DNA from: Lacticaseibacillus hulanensis
GTDB lineage: Bacteria > Bacillota > Bacilli > Lactobacillales > Lactobacillaceae
Assembly (NCBI RefSeq): GCF_004010095.1
Contig: NZ_RRYD01000002.1
Span: forward strand, 36,772 to 100,771
Reading direction: 5' to 3'
Length of the DNA: 64,000 nt
Under the pieces are notes generated by a model. It was given only the letters and a program-made list of their open reading frames with translations, ran no database searches and was not told the DNA's origin. Below, piece by piece: positions 54,578-64,000 of this stretch. Position 1 is the first letter of the stretch; each line of letters starts with the position of its first letter. The translations under genes were made by a program, and so were the position numbers.

Positions 54578-55542
54578 TTGAATTTCCTCTTATATAAAAA
54601 CACGTAAAACGACGGCAACAATTTTAGACCACACAAGGCAAATACATAATTAGGTGGGAGCTTAAAAAATCCCCCCCAGAAAAGTCTAGACTTAGCATAC
54701 TGTCTCAACCAGGTAACTGAAAAATCTGGATCATACTTAATAAAGTGATGAATAACGTGTATCATAGTCCTGTCCTCAAATGCTCTAAAACTCGTTTTGT
54801 TCGGTATTCCATGTATTTCCAGAACTTGACTAGTTTTTCTAATATAATCTCGAGCCAGTATACTAATTTGCGGGTTATACTCCTGTGTAGTAGATACATT
54901 ATTCCGGTACAGATAATAACCAACTTTATTTATAGAGACGATTTCCTTTGCTTCTATGACCAAAAGGTATTTTAAAATAAAAAGACTGTCCTCAAAAAAA
55001 TTTCCATTTTCAAATCTAATGCCGTTATCCTGTATAACCTTTTTATCAAATCTTTTGTTCCACAAACCAACATCTGACTCGTTATTCTGAGTTAAATATC
55101 GATTAACCATAACGTCTTTTTTTTCGTTACCTGACAATGATTTTAGAAAAGATGGTTTTTCGACCTCGCAAAAACGGTTATACTTTTTTTCAATATTCCA
55201 CCAAACCAATTTTTTTTCAAAACTTGCTTTCCTTAATTCATCAAAAAAACCTGATGCGTATTCATCGTCACTGTCACAAAATAGTATGAATTTTCCCTTT
55301 GCCACGCAAATGCCTTTATTTCTTGCCGCGGACTGAAATTCGTGTGTCTGACTTATAATCTGGAATGATATTTTTGAATTACACATTCTTTTTACAGTCT
55401 CCACACTGTCGTCATTGGAGCCGTCATCAACAAAAATAAGTTCTATACCCTCTGTTTCATTACACTCCGTTATGCTATTAATTAATCGAGGCAAAGTTTT
55501 TTCAGAATTATACATCGGAACTATAATTGAAAATGTTATCAT
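54574..55542 (-). CDS. GT2-family glycosyltransferase
   Basis: A 322-aa GT-A enzyme: FSIIVPMYNSEKTLPRLINSI, LIFVDDGSNDDSVETVKRM, and DSDD metal motif in FILFCDSDDEYASGF. The start overlaps the wzy-like gene by 4 bases. The Lys/Phe-rich C-terminus may contact the membrane. Confidence 0.9.
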   Translation of the reverse strand: MITFSIIVPMYNSEKTLPRLINSITECNETEGIELIFVDDGSNDDSVETVKRMCNSKISFQIISQTHEFQSAARNKGICVAKGKFILFCDSDDEYASGFFDELRKASFEKKLVWWNIEKKYNRFCEVEKPSFLKSLSGNEKKDVMVNRYLTQNNESDVGLWNKRFDKKVIQDNGIRFENGNFFEDSLFILKYLLVIEAKEIVSINKVGYYLYRNNVSTTQEYNPQISILARDYIRKTSQVLEIHGIPNKTSFRAFEDRTMIHVIHHFIKYDPDFSVTWLRQYAKSRLFWGGFFKLPPNYVFALCGLKLLPSFYVFLYKRKFN

Positions 55543-56717
55543 GTTAATTCTCCTTTACCAAGATCCTTTATTAAATATTGATTATTATTAGCCACCATTC
55601 CGATGGAAAGGAAAAACACATTGTATAAAACGTTAGTTGCAGAAACTTCAAAAAAACCGTATGCCGCGAAAATAACTAGCATTAATACTAAATCCCAATT
55701 TTTTTTCTGAACCGATTTAAATATCACTAATTCAAAGAAGGCGGCATACAACAGTGCATATATTATTCCTTCCCTCATAAGTAAACTCATATATGCATTA
55801 TCCAAGACGATAGTCCCATATCCATTCACTATTTGACCAATTCCTAGTTGTACGGTGTTTCCAATTTCACTACCAAATAAATGCTGCCCAAAAGTTAAAT
55901 AAGCAGAATTACCAAATGATAATCTTAAAGACAACAAATGATCGAGGTATACTAACCATTTGTTCTGAAAGTCAAAATGAATCATCAATAACCAAGACAA
56001 AGCAAAAATCATTGGAATTACACATATTATTAATAGTCTTCCTAAACTTTTGTCAAAAAGCTTTATGAACCAAGCTTTGCAAAAGCATGCAATGGTGAGA
56101 ATACTTAACCCAACTACTGCACCCCTGGAATCTGCTACAAAGTTTGCAACCAGCAAGCAAACTATCGGAAACAATGTATGAATCTTCTTAAGATTGTTCC
56201 ATTTTATAAAAACAAATTCCAATGACAATGCTAATAACATTGCTCCCAGAAAATTGGGATGGAAAAAGCCTAGAGAATTTCGCATCATACCATTATTCCT
56301 AAAGGAACTTGCTGTAGGTATAACACCGAATATATACAAACAAATAACCGTAATGCTACCGATCGCTCGTGCAATGAACGACCTTCTTACAAAGATTCGC
56401 ATGTCAATCACATAATACCCAGCCATCATTGCTAATATGCTCGTTATCACACTATAATAACCGGTTTTTATCGAAATAAGAATCGCCAGCATCATCAATG
56501 CGATAAACGTCATTATGAAAGTTAAGTTATACTTTCGCCCTAGTATAATTCCCATCACAAGCACGCACATTAGATATGATTGTAGAGTAACCTGTACTGC
56601 GTTGACCCAGTTACCCGGAATAACTGATGATAGGGTGCTAGTTTGAAGAACAATACTCAAAAATATATATATTGCAAAAAACATTGAAAAAATTTTTAGA
56701 CGCTTGCTACTCATCAT
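55539..56717 (-). CDS. Wzy-like EPS repeat-unit polymerase
   Basis: A 392-aa polytopic membrane protein (about 10-11 helices) with a large loop before the last helices and the motif NFVADSRGAVVGLSIL, as in O-antigen ligase/polymerase families. It would join flipped repeat units outside the membrane. Identity rests on topology, the motif and cluster position. Confidence 0.8.
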   Translation of the reverse strand: MMSSKRLKIFSMFFAIYIFLSIVLQTSTLSSVIPGNWVNAVQVTLQSYLMCVLVMGIILGRKYNLTFIMTFIALMMLAILISIKTGYYSVITSILAMMAGYYVIDMRIFVRRSFIARAIGSITVICLYIFGVIPTASSFRNNGMMRNSLGFFHPNFLGAMLLALSLEFVFIKWNNLKKIHTLFPIVCLLVANFVADSRGAVVGLSILTIACFCKAWFIKLFDKSLGRLLIICVIPMIFALSWLLMIHFDFQNKWLVYLDHLLSLRLSFGNSAYLTFGQHLFGSEIGNTVQLGIGQIVNGYGTIVLDNAYMSLLMREGIIYALLYAAFFELVIFKSVQKKNWDLVLMLVIFAAYGFFEVSATNVLYNVFFLSIGMVANNNQYLIKDLGKGELT

Positions 56718-56727
56718 TTTCTCCCAA

Positions 56728-57711
56728 TCATTCCTTTATACGGTATAACAATATCCTTCGCAATTTTAATAGTGGTAACGTGAATCCGAATATTCTCATT
56801 ATTGACAAGAAGCATTTTAGCATACGATGTCCACGCTTGCTTTTTATATATATCCAATTTTTTTCACTCTGGATATACTTTCTAAAATCAGCAATTACGT
56901 CCTTATACAGATTTTGATTGTGAAAACTTATTGAAGAGATTGCCATTAATGAGTTTAGAACATTTCTCCAAACCACCTGTTTATTAAGGTTTTTATACTC
57001 CTCTCCAATCTCATTAAATTGCTCCTTCAAAGTCCAATATGCTATCTCACGTTGATTATCAAATTTGGTTTGCATACTGCTGTTGGATCGTTGTCTGTAA
57101 TGATAAACAATCTGGCTTGAAAAAGAGACCGCCTCAGCCTTTACGACAATTTGATTAAGTATATAGACATCCTCAAGCCAATTAAACCCAGGGACTAGAT
57201 TGACATTCTCGAACATTTTTTTATTAAACATTTTATTCCACAGGAAACCCTGAAATTGGTAATCCTCAAGCCACTCCTGTACAATGTTTTCACCATAATC
57301 AACATGATCTATAAATACCGGCCCACTTTTTGAATCAGAGAGATTATCGCGGAAAACGTCATAGCCCACTACTGATATGTCAACACCAGGCTTCATGCCA
57401 TAAATCATAGATTCCAACCAATTTATTTCAAGCCGATCATCTGCATCACAAAACGTAACATATTTGCCTCTCGACGCTTTAATCCCAGTACTCCTAGCAT
57501 CAGCCTGTCCTTTATTCTTCTGAGATATTATTCTAACCCGCTTATCACTTGAATGCTTTTTTAATTCAGCTAATGAATTATCCGTTGACCCATCATCAAC
57601 GAAAATAACTTCAAATATAGTGAAGCTTTGATTCATTATATCGTTACATAATTCATCCAAATACTTTTCATCATTGTACACCGGAACAATTATAGAAATC
57701 TCTGGATTCAT
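56728..57711 (-). CDS. GT2-family glycosyltransferase
   Basis: A 327-aa GT-A enzyme: PEISIIVPVYNDEKYLDELCNDI, VIFVDDGSTDNSLAELKKH, DADD motif in YVTFCDADDRLEINW. RBS is weak; ATG 57711 or TTG 57720 may be used. It is the first glycosyltransferase after the regulatory genes. Confidence 0.88.
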   Translation of the reverse strand: MNPEISIIVPVYNDEKYLDELCNDIMNQSFTIFEVIFVDDGSTDNSLAELKKHSSDKRVRIISQKNKGQADARSTGIKASRGKYVTFCDADDRLEINWLESMIYGMKPGVDISVVGYDVFRDNLSDSKSGPVFIDHVDYGENIVQEWLEDYQFQGFLWNKMFNKKMFENVNLVPGFNWLEDVYILNQIVVKAEAVSFSSQIVYHYRQRSNSSMQTKFDNQREIAYWTLKEQFNEIGEEYKNLNKQVVWRNVLNSLMAISSISFHNQNLYKDVIADFRKYIQSEKNWIYIKSKRGHRMLKCFLSIMRIFGFTLPLLKLRRILLYRIKE

Positions 57712-57720
57712 GTCCGTCAA

Positions 57721-58005
57721 TTTTTTTCACCAACTTACTCATGTTTCGCGGAGAACCCTTTTGTCTTAATAAAAAGGGCAGCATCAATACATTCGCTTTA
57801 TTTAATTATTGTAACTACTATTTCGCTTAGACAGCTGTCAGCCTATCATTTTCCGGATAAGTTGTCGCATAAAATTCCTGCTTTTATATAAATATTAGCA
57901 TAAACGAGTCGATTATGAGTAAAAAACAATTCTATCTATTTAAGAAGCATCGATGACCGCTCAAATTTGTATAAAAAACTCAGAAAAGCTACATTACTTT
58001 TTATC
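57721..58005. other. AT-rich spacer between the kinase and first glycosyltransferase gene
   Basis: 285 bases without a gene. CCCTTTT/AAAAGGG can pair near 57755-57780. A phosphatase gene often found in EPS operons is not here. Confidence 0.5.
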
Positions 58006-58737
58006 TTAGTTGCCATAGCCGTATCCATAACCGTATCCATATCCATAACCACGGTCACCCTTACTGTTCTTAACCCGTTCCACAACTCCGAGAATCGGCG
58101 TCTCTGACATCTTAAGAACTTCCACAGTTCGGGCGATGTTACCTCTAAGCGTCTTTTCCATCCGTACAACGAGGACCACACCATCGACCTCAGGCAAGGT
58201 GACTTGCACATCAGCAACCGCCAGCACAGGCGGAGCATCCAGAATCACAATATCGTAATTAGCACGGGCCCAAGCTAGGAATACCTTCATGTGCTTAGAA
58301 CCCAGCAATTCAGCAGGATTAGGTGGCACTGGTCCAGAAGTCATTACACTCAGGTTTTCAACCATTGTTTCCTTAACGGCTTCTTCAGGCTTTTTACTGG
58401 TCGCAAGAACCGTTGATAATCCAGCAGTATTTAACTGATTAAAAGTTAAATGAACTGTGGGACGCCGCAAATCAGCATCGACCAGAAGCACCTTTTTCCC
58501 TGCCTGTGCCCATGTAACAGCCACGTTAGAGGAAACCGTTGACTTACCGTCAGACATTTCTGCAGAGGTGAACATCACGACCTGCAGTTGATCGAGGGCT
58601 GCACCCGCAAACTCTATATTCGTGCGCACAGTCCGTAGTTGTTCAGAAACCACGTTCTTCGGTTCGTGGTACGTAACTAGGCGGACACCGTTTGTGATAC
58701 TTTCGTCTGATTCTTTGTTTTTCTTATTCCAGAACAT
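58006..58737 (-). CDS. EPS tyrosine autokinase (CpsD/Wzd type)
   Basis: A 243-aa BY-kinase that pairs with the Wzz-like activator to control chain length. Walker A-like FTSAEMSDGKSTVSSNVA, Walker A' VLLVDADLRRP and Walker B VILDAPPVL are present. The C-terminus RGYGYGYGYGYGYGN is the autophosphorylation Tyr cluster. ATG at 58737 has AGGAGG 9 bases upstream; GTG 58746 is part of that RBS. Confidence 0.92.
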   Translation of the reverse strand: MFWNKKNKESDESITNGVRLVTYHEPKNVVSEQLRTVRTNIEFAGAALDQLQVVMFTSAEMSDGKSTVSSNVAVTWAQAGKKVLLVDADLRRPTVHLTFNQLNTAGLSTVLATSKKPEEAVKETMVENLSVMTSGPVPPNPAELLGSKHMKVFLAWARANYDIVILDAPPVLAVADVQVTLPEVDGVVLVVRMEKTLRGNIARTVEVLKMSETPILGVVERVKNSKGDRGYGYGYGYGYGYGN

Positions 58738-58749
58738 TTTCGGCACCTC

Positions 58750-59661
58750 CTAAACGCGCTTTGAACGGCGACTGATTCGGCTCAACCCATCTTCAACCTT
58801 GCTTGTTGCGGGTTTCACACCAGATGTTTCGTGTGAGCGCTTATGCATCTTGTACACGAAACTAACCACACCCAAGTTGACCAGTCCGAGTTCATCGGTC
58901 AAGAAGTCAATGGACTTAACTGCCCGATCCGTAAGTTCCCGAATAGTGCCCCAGACAAATGCAATTAGCACTCCAAGCACAAAGCCAGCAAGTGCAATAA
59001 TCCTCGTTTTCGGTGAGACTGGTGTGTCATCAACTGATGCTTTAGAAACGACCGACACGTTCTTGACACTCATCATCTCAACAATGTCTTTCTTGAACAC
59101 CGTCGCAATTTCGTTAGCAATGTTCTTGGCACGGGTTGCACTGGTATCAGTGACCGTCACCGTGAACACCTGTGAATTGGTCTCGTTGGTGATTGCAATT
59201 TCGTCCGCCAACCTGTCTTCATCAATCGATGTGTACTTCGCCGGAACCAGCTTGTACTTTGCTGGTTTGGCCTTCTTTACCGTCACTGTTTCATATCGAA
59301 GCTTATTTGTGTTCCATTTACGTTCAGTCTTTGCTGGTACTGCCTTCTTAACCAGCACCTTTTGTGGGCTGGTTAAGTTCTTTGCAACCTGCTTCAAAAT
59401 AACCGGCTTAGTGATGATGTCCTTGTATGTGTTAATCATTTGGACGTCAGCCTGCTGGTTTGCGTATTCAGCACCAGTATTTGCTGTGCTATCGCTATTG
59501 CGGTTAACCAGTAGCGCAACAGATGATGCGTATTTGGGTGTCAATGCGAATTTGGCAACCCCATAAGCTGCCACGCCGCCAATAATTCCCAGCACAATCA
59601 TCCACACGAAACTCCGCTTAATGATGTTCCAGAGCCGTGTTAGTTCAATTACATTATCCAT
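58750..59661 (-). CDS. EPS chain-length determinant / kinase activator (CpsC/Wzz type)
   Basis: A 303-aa membrane protein: helix 1 about residues 17-37, extracytoplasmic domain, helix 2 about 222-243, and a cytoplasmic tail that activates the kinase. A Lys/Ala/Pro-rich segment near residues 103-145 (VKKAVPAKTERKWNTNKLRY and onward) lies in the outer domain and looks like an insertion. First gene of the cluster; AGGTGGGAG precedes the ATG. Confidence 0.9.
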   Translation of the reverse strand: MDNVIELTRLWNIIKRSFVWMIVLGIIGGVAAYGVAKFALTPKYASSVALLVNRNSDSTANTGAEYANQQADVQMINTYKDIITKPVILKQVAKNLTSPQKVLVKKAVPAKTERKWNTNKLRYETVTVKKAKPAKYKLVPAKYTSIDEDRLADEIAITNETNSQVFTVTVTDTSATRAKNIANEIATVFKKDIVEMMSVKNVSVVSKASVDDTPVSPKTRIIALAGFVLGVLIAFVWGTIRELTDRAVKSIDFLTDELGLVNLGVVSFVYKMHKRSHETSGVKPATSKVEDGLSRISRRSKRV

Positions 59662-60114
59662 TAAGAAACTCCCACCTAATTAGTATGTATTGCGATTCCC
59701 CACGGAATGTTCACGCGAAGATTAAGGTAACTCTACAGTCTTAGCGTAAGTTTAATACCTTCCAATTTAACCACAATATGCCCCATTCGAGAATAGCCTA
59801 GCATGTTACTTTTTAGGGTCGGTTACATGCTTAATACATTATCTGGGTTATTGTAAATATGCATATACGCCCCAAGATTCCCGCCGTTGAGCGGTATTGT
59901 GCTCCTTTTTGCCAAAATTCAGTTCGGCAACAAGTGTTGTCGTAAGCGCGGTCAATTTGCAGAAAGGTTTTAGTTTCATTATTATTACAAATTGTTATCT
60001 ACGAATCATTCTTTGCTTATAACTTTATTTGTTGCATTTGTGCACGTGAATCCCGAAGCTTTCGGAATTAGTCCGGCCATAGCGAGCGAATTTTGCCACA
60101 TATACTTAAAAACA
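59662..60114 (-). promoter_or_regulatory. Upstream region of the EPS operon
   Basis: About 450 bases without a gene. It presumably contains the cluster promoter. I see no clear -35/-10 pair and no obvious riboswitch; short T-rich and palindromic bits are present. Confidence 0.4.
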
Positions 60115-60170
60115 AAAACAGGCCAGCCCCCGCAACTCCTCCTCGAAGTCGCGGCGACCGCCCTGCATTG
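60115..60170 (-). terminator. Terminator of prfC
   Basis: Minus strand: a GC-rich imperfect stem (CAGG and GCGACT pairing with AGTTGC and CCTG) is followed by TTTTTG and TTTTT. Confidence 0.7.
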
Positions 60171-60173
60171 TGA

Positions 60174-61751
60174 TTATAGTTTTGCTGTCAGTTTCACGTC
60201 CGGGTACTTGTCCTGGAACCACCGAAGTGCGAAGGCGTTCTCGAACAAAAACAGTGGCTGGTCGTGGATATCCTTGACCAGCAGGTTCCGGCCGGAAGAC
60301 ATCTTCTCGTCGAGCTGGTCGGGATCAATCCAGCGGGCCGTCCGGCTACCAATCGTCGTCATTTCCACTTCCGAATTGTATTCGTTCTGCATCCGGAACT
60401 TGAAGACTTCGAACTGCAGCTGACCAACAGCGCCCAAGATGTACTCGTTCGTGCTGTAGGTCCGGTACAGCTGCACGGCGCCTTCTTGCACCAGCTGCTG
60501 CATACCCTTGTGGAAGCTCTTCTGCTTCATCACGTTCTTCGCCGTCACGCGCATGAACAGTTCTGGCGTGAACTGGGGTAGCGGCTCGAACTCAAGCGAG
60601 CCTTTCCCGGCGAAAATCGTGTCGCCAATCTGGAAGTTCCCCGTGTCGTACAGCCCGACGATGTCCCCGGCCACGGCCGTGTTCACCGTTTCCCGCGAAT
60701 CCGCCATGAACTCCGTGGAGTTGGACAGCCGAATCGTCTTGCCCGTCCGCTGGAGCGTCACGTCCATACCCCGCTCGAACTCACCGGAGACAATCCGAAC
60801 GAACGCGATGCGGTCACGGTGCGCCGGGTTCATGTTCGCCTGGATTTTGAAGACAAAGCCGGAGAAACGGTCATTATTTGGCTGAACCTCGGTGCCATCC
60901 ACCGTCTTCTTGGCGCTTGGCTCTGGGGCCAGGTCCACGAAGCTTTCGAGGAATGTTTCCACCCCGAAGTTCGTCAGCGCGGAGCCGAAGAACACGGGGG
61001 TCTGATCCCCGCGCATGACCTTGCCGAGGTCGAACTCGTTCCCCGCGTCGTTGAGCAGTTCAATGTCGTCCAGCGCTGCGCGGTAGGTACTCTCCTTGGC
61101 GATAGGGTCGCTGGCGGGCAACTTGCCGTCCGCATCAAGTGGGGCAAAACGTTCAGCCTCGGTTGCGGGCCGGTAACGTTCAATCCGCTTGTTTTTACGG
61201 TCGTAGAGGCCTTCCAGGACTTTACCAGAGCCAATTGGCCAGTTCATCGCGTAACCTTCGATGCCGAGCAATTCTTCCAGCTCCGCAATCAGGTCGAGCG
61301 GCTCGCGGCCGTCGCGGTCCAGCTTGTTCATGAAGGTGAAGATGGGAATCCCGCGCTGCTTAACGACCTTGAATAGCTTCTTGGTCTGGGCTTCAATCCC
61401 CTTGGCCGAGTCGATTACCATGACGGCAGCGTCAACGGCCATGAGCGTGCGGTACGTGTCTTCAGAGAAGTCTTCGTGCCCCGGGGTGTCCAGGATGTTG
61501 ATTCGCTTGCCGTGGTAGTCGAACTGCAGGACGGAACTGGTAACGGAGATCCCACGCTGCTTTTCGATGGCCATCCAGTCGGACTTCGCAAAGTGACCGG
61601 ACTTCTTCCCCTTAACGGTACCGGCTTCCCGGATGACGCCGCCGAACAACAGGAGCTGCTCGGTGATGGTCGTTTTCCCCGCGTCAGGGTGACTGATGAT
61701 GGCGAACGTGCGCCGCTTGGCAACTTCCGCCGCTAATTGTTTCTTATCCAT
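60174..61751 (-). CDS. prfC: Peptide chain release factor 3
   Basis: A 525-aa translational GTPase that recycles RF1/RF2. G1 [15 protein letters not shown]3 [14 protein letters not shown] and G4 FMNKLDRD are intact, and domains II-III are complete. AAAGGA precedes the ATG. Single-gene unit next to the EPS cluster. Confidence 0.96.
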   Translation of the reverse strand: MDKKQLAAEVAKRRTFAIISHPDAGKTTITEQLLLFGGVIREAGTVKGKKSGHFAKSDWMAIEKQRGISVTSSVLQFDYHGKRINILDTPGHEDFSEDTYRTLMAVDAAVMVIDSAKGIEAQTKKLFKVVKQRGIPIFTFMNKLDRDGREPLDLIAELEELLGIEGYAMNWPIGSGKVLEGLYDRKNKRIERYRPATEAERFAPLDADGKLPASDPIAKESTYRAALDDIELLNDAGNEFDLGKVMRGDQTPVFFGSALTNFGVETFLESFVDLAPEPSAKKTVDGTEVQPNNDRFSGFVFKIQANMNPAHRDRIAFVRIVSGEFERGMDVTLQRTGKTIRLSNSTEFMADSRETVNTAVAGDIVGLYDTGNFQIGDTIFAGKGSLEFEPLPQFTPELFMRVTAKNVMKQKSFHKGMQQLVQEGAVQLYRTYSTNEYILGAVGQLQFEVFKFRMQNEYNSEVEMTTIGSRTARWIDPDQLDEKMSSGRNLLVKDIHDQPLFLFENAFALRWFQDKYPDVKLTAKL

Positions 61752-62241
61752 AATTTTCCTTTCGGTGCCGCCGCCGAACTACGCACGCATGCGGATTGGG
61801 GCGACGAAATTGTATTAGTGCTCACTGTTTAATGAATTCATTATCTTACATTGGTTGATGATCCTTTATCCGTAATGTGCCCGCCGCGACAACTGCGCCG
61901 AGCATTCCTTATAACAGTTTACACGAAATCTAAAACCGAGGGAAATTTTTTATCAATCAGCCGGCAGTTGCGGCGTTAATCCACAGCCGGCGCTACCCGT
62001 GCGCTGGCCACGCTGGTAGCCGGAAGCACCGAGAAGCTGCAGTTACGCGGTGGCGAGCGGAAGACGCGGTAAGCTTTGGTTCCCGCCGGCAGCGCGAGAC
62101 AAAACGGAAATCTCGCCTTTTTGCGGATTCGAGACAGGCAATATATCTAGATATGCGCAGAAAAAACCGCGATTGCCTTAGTAGCAGTGGTTCCACGGGT
62201 TTCATTCGCATATTTGTAAATTTTACCTGTATCAAATCCGC
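61752..62241. other. Intergenic region
   Basis: About 490 bases with no supported gene; holds the prfC promoter. TATATCTAGATAT near 62138 is a short AT palindrome. Confidence 0.45.
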
Positions 62242-62277
62242 AAAAGCGCCACTTTTCCGTTGAGCAACGGCGCTTTT
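62242..62277 (-). terminator. Terminator after the split acidic membrane protein
   Basis: AAAAGCGCC pairs with GGCGCTTTT around a loop that itself has CCGTTG/CAACGG pairing. Confidence 0.75.
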
Positions 62278-62298
62278 GGCGGCTACGCAAGGCCCAAG

Positions 62299-63006
62299 CT
62301 AGTTGTCATAGCGTTCGTAAGTGCAAAGAGCAACGTAGCCCTGTTGTTGCGCCTGGGCCAGGGTCATGGCCGTACCACCACCGTAGCGCTGGAGCCCGCG
62401 GCAGTTCGGATCCTTGTGGTAGCGCCCTGGGATGCGAGCATTAACGTAGACCGTCTGGCTCTGGCCGGTGTGCGGCACGGGCTTGTAGGCGTAGTGGCGA
62501 CTGCCGGAGTTACTGCCGGCCCGCGCCGGGTTGTGCGTGGTCTCGCGTGTATGCGAATACGAGCTGGAGCTGCTCCGGTAAGAACTGCTCGCGACGGAGC
62601 TTGATGACGAGGACACCACGGTCTCATCGTCGGTCTCAACAGACTCGGTTGACTCGCTGGTGGCTGCTTCTTCCGTGTCGGTGTCGTCATCGGTGTCTGC
62701 CGCTGCAACGGCGTCGGTGTCGTCTGACGATGATGAATCATCGGTATAATCATCATCCTCATCGTCCCAGTCGGCCTCCTCATCCGTACCGTCGCTGCTG
62801 TCTTCACTGTCGTCCGTCGCGTCCGAAGATGACGCCGATGTCGCAGCATAGTTGAATCCACTATCATTGACTTAAACAATTACCGCCGCAAACAAGATTA
62901 GCGCAAAGCTGGCAATCAAGATATTAACCCGAAATTGCCTAAAACGTTTTGCAAGCAATAAAGAAATTACCAATCCACCAAAGATTAGCAACGTAACAAT
63001 CCACAT
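62299..63006 (-). pseudogene. Acidic membrane protein with in-frame stop
   Basis: ATG at 63006 after GGAGGG. Codons 1-44 encode two membrane helices (MWIVTLLIFGGLVISLLLAKRFRQFRVN, then IASFALILFAAVIV) and end in TAA (62872-62874). The same frame continues without a break for 190 codons: an Asp/Ser/Glu-rich linker, a Ser-rich stretch, then a small domain with RYHKDPNCRGLQRYGGGTAMTLAQAQQQGYVALCTYER, whose Cys/His layout suggests a metal or wall-related fold. One point mutation would join both parts. The gene is either inactivated, read through, or now makes only the 44-aa peptide. Confidence 0.8.
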
Positions 63007-63187
63007 TATTTTTCCCTCCAAATTTTCAGTAACCTAAAAATTATACCGGGAAATTGGTGGGAATGTGAAAAATAACGCATGAGTATTGCCCATGCCGCGG
63101 GTTACTGCGGAGTGATTGGAGTTGAGGATTACGCCGAGAGGGCCTGCGCGGAGACGCGTGTATACTCGATAAGGCAATTATGCGCAA

Positions 63188-63217
63188 AAAAAGAAGCACC
63201 CCATTGCTGGGATGCTT
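63188..63217 (-). terminator. Terminator of the surface protein gene
   Basis: Minus strand: GAAGCA and CCC pair with GGG and TGCTTC, followed by a T7 run. Confidence 0.88.
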
Positions 63218-63238
63218 CTAAATTGAGCTTAGTTAAGC

Positions 63239-64000
63239 TTAGGCGTTGCGCTTCTTGAGGGAAGTGCCAGCCAGGCCAAACAGTGCGCCCATTGCGGCGA
63301 TTGCACCGACTACGGTAGCACCGGTGTTGACAGAGTTACCAGTCTGAGTAAGAGCCTTGTTGCTGGAAGCCTTAGGAGCTGCCTTGGTTGCCTTAGGAGC
63401 TGGTGTCTGGGTACCTTCACCACCATTAGCAGGTGTGTTGTCGTCGGTCTTCTCTGGCGTGTTGTCACCAGTATTAGCTGGAGTTCCTTCGTCAGTCTTC
63501 TTGCCAAGTTCTGCAAGGGCTGCGTCCTTGGCTGCGTTAGAAGCTTCCGTGGACTTGTTGGGAAGGTTCTCCATCTTGTTCTGGTCCTGGTTACTCTTAA
63601 CTTCACTGCTCTGATCACGACTATCAGAAGCAACTGTAGACTTGTTGGGAAGGTTCTCCAACTTGTTCTGATCCTGGTTACTCTTAACTTCACTGCTCTG
63701 ATCACGACTATCAGAAGCAACTGTAGACTTGTTGGGAAGGTTCTCCAACTTGTTCTGATCCTGGTTACTCTTAGCTTCATCAGAAGCAACCGTAGACTTG
63801 TTTGGAAGGTTCTCCAACTTGTTCTGGTCCTGGTTACTCTTAACTTCACTGCTCTGATCACGACTATCAGAAGCAACTGTAGACTTGTTGGGAAGGTTCT
63901 CCAACTTGTTCTGATCCTGGTTACTCTTAACTTCACTGCTCTGATCACGACTATCAGAAGCAACTGTAGACTTGTTTGGAAGGTTCTCCAACTTGTTCTG
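63239..64000 (-). CDS. Repeat-rich cell-wall-anchored surface protein, C-terminal part
   Basis: The frame is open to the window edge; the N-terminus is outside. Visible part: repeats of 29 residues (ENLPNKSTVASDSRDQSSEVKSNQDQNKL type), one shortened to 23; then a Thr/Pro/Glu/Asn linker, an Ala/Lys/Pro stretch, and a sortase signal LTQTG followed by a hydrophobic helix and the tail KKRNA. The second signal residue is Thr instead of Pro. At DNA level repeats have an 87-bp period with very few differences, so copy number may vary. Confidence 0.88.
   Translation of the reverse strand, partial: QNKLENLPNKSTVASDSRDQSSEVKSNQDQNKLENLPNKSTVASDSRDQSSEVKSNQDQNKLENLPNKSTVASDEAKSNQDQNKLENLPNKSTVASDSRDQSSEVKSNQDQNKLENLPNKSTVASDSRDQSSEVKSNQDQNKMENLPNKSTEASNAAKDAALAELGKKTDEGTPANTGDNTPEKTDDNTPANGGEGTQTPAPKATKAAPKASSNKALTQTGNSVNTGATVVGAIAAMGALFGLAGTSLKKRNA

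Noticed and set aside
62364..62879. 171-codon Arg/Thr-rich frame on the minus strand
   Set aside because: It overlaps the acidic linker in another frame; the Asp/Ser frame has the better start, composition and C-terminal domain.
63560..64000. CRISPR-like direct repeats
   Set aside because: The repeats are in frame within a surface-protein gene and encode 29-residue units.

Overview
The window looks like a chromosomal segment of a low-GC-phylum (Bacillota) lactic acid bacterium of the family Lactobacillaceae, one with fairly GC-rich core genes. The reasons are the gene order tdk-prfA-prmC-sua5-upp-atpBEFHAGDC-DUF1146-mbl-epuA-yidD-DUF2969-rodA, strong AGGAGG ribosome binding sites, frequent TTG/GTG starts, a T-box-controlled methionine transporter, PepS, and a Wzx/Wzy-type exopolysaccharide (EPS) locus. 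I do not assign a species.

Region 1 (1-27 kb) is mostly housekeeping and reads mainly on the minus strand. It holds pepS and a HAD phosphatase (+), then metQ-metN-metI behind a T-box leader, rodA, small envelope proteins, the MreB-like gene mbl, the complete F1Fo ATP synthase operon, upp, the tRNA/translation-factor cluster sua5-prmC-prfA, tdk, a probable heme-responsive efflux operon (hrtR-hrtB-hrtA order, with two palindromic operators) and manA.

A family of long stem-loop repeats is scattered through this region. Four head-to-tail copies at an exact 128-bp period separate metQ from metNI. One diverged copy abuts the tdk stop codon, one lies after atpC, and a possible scar abuts the sua5 stop codon. 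Arms differ between copies but pairing is kept, and the short flanks are conserved.

Region 2 (27-42 kb) is accessory. It starts with an isolated EPS priming glycosyltransferase. Next is a divergent sigma-factor island: DUF1659, DUF2922, a small protein and DUF2335 on the minus strand, and a sigma-70-like factor plus an unknown 327-aa protein on the plus strand. It continues with a pRiA4b ORF-3-like protein, a LysM/3D wall protein, and a 733-aa protein that fuses two membrane segments, a Nudix-like domain and a PP2C phosphatase. An unknown 308-aa protein and an intact IS21-family element follow; the element has a 5-bp target duplication and sits inside a decayed IS66 gene.

Region 3 (42-60 kb) is an AT-rich EPS cluster read on the minus strand: wzz, wzd kinase, five glycosyltransferases, wzy, a pyruvyltransferase, wzx, glf, galE and galU. 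Decayed copies of glf, galE and a GT2 gene and a frameshifted acyltransferase lie among them. No tyrosine phosphatase gene is visible here, and the priming transferase lies about 14 kb from the nearest cluster gene.

Region 4 (60-64 kb) returns to core genes with prfC. It then has an acidic two-segment membrane protein split by one in-frame TAA, and a repeat-rich cell-wall-anchored surface protein that runs off the window end.
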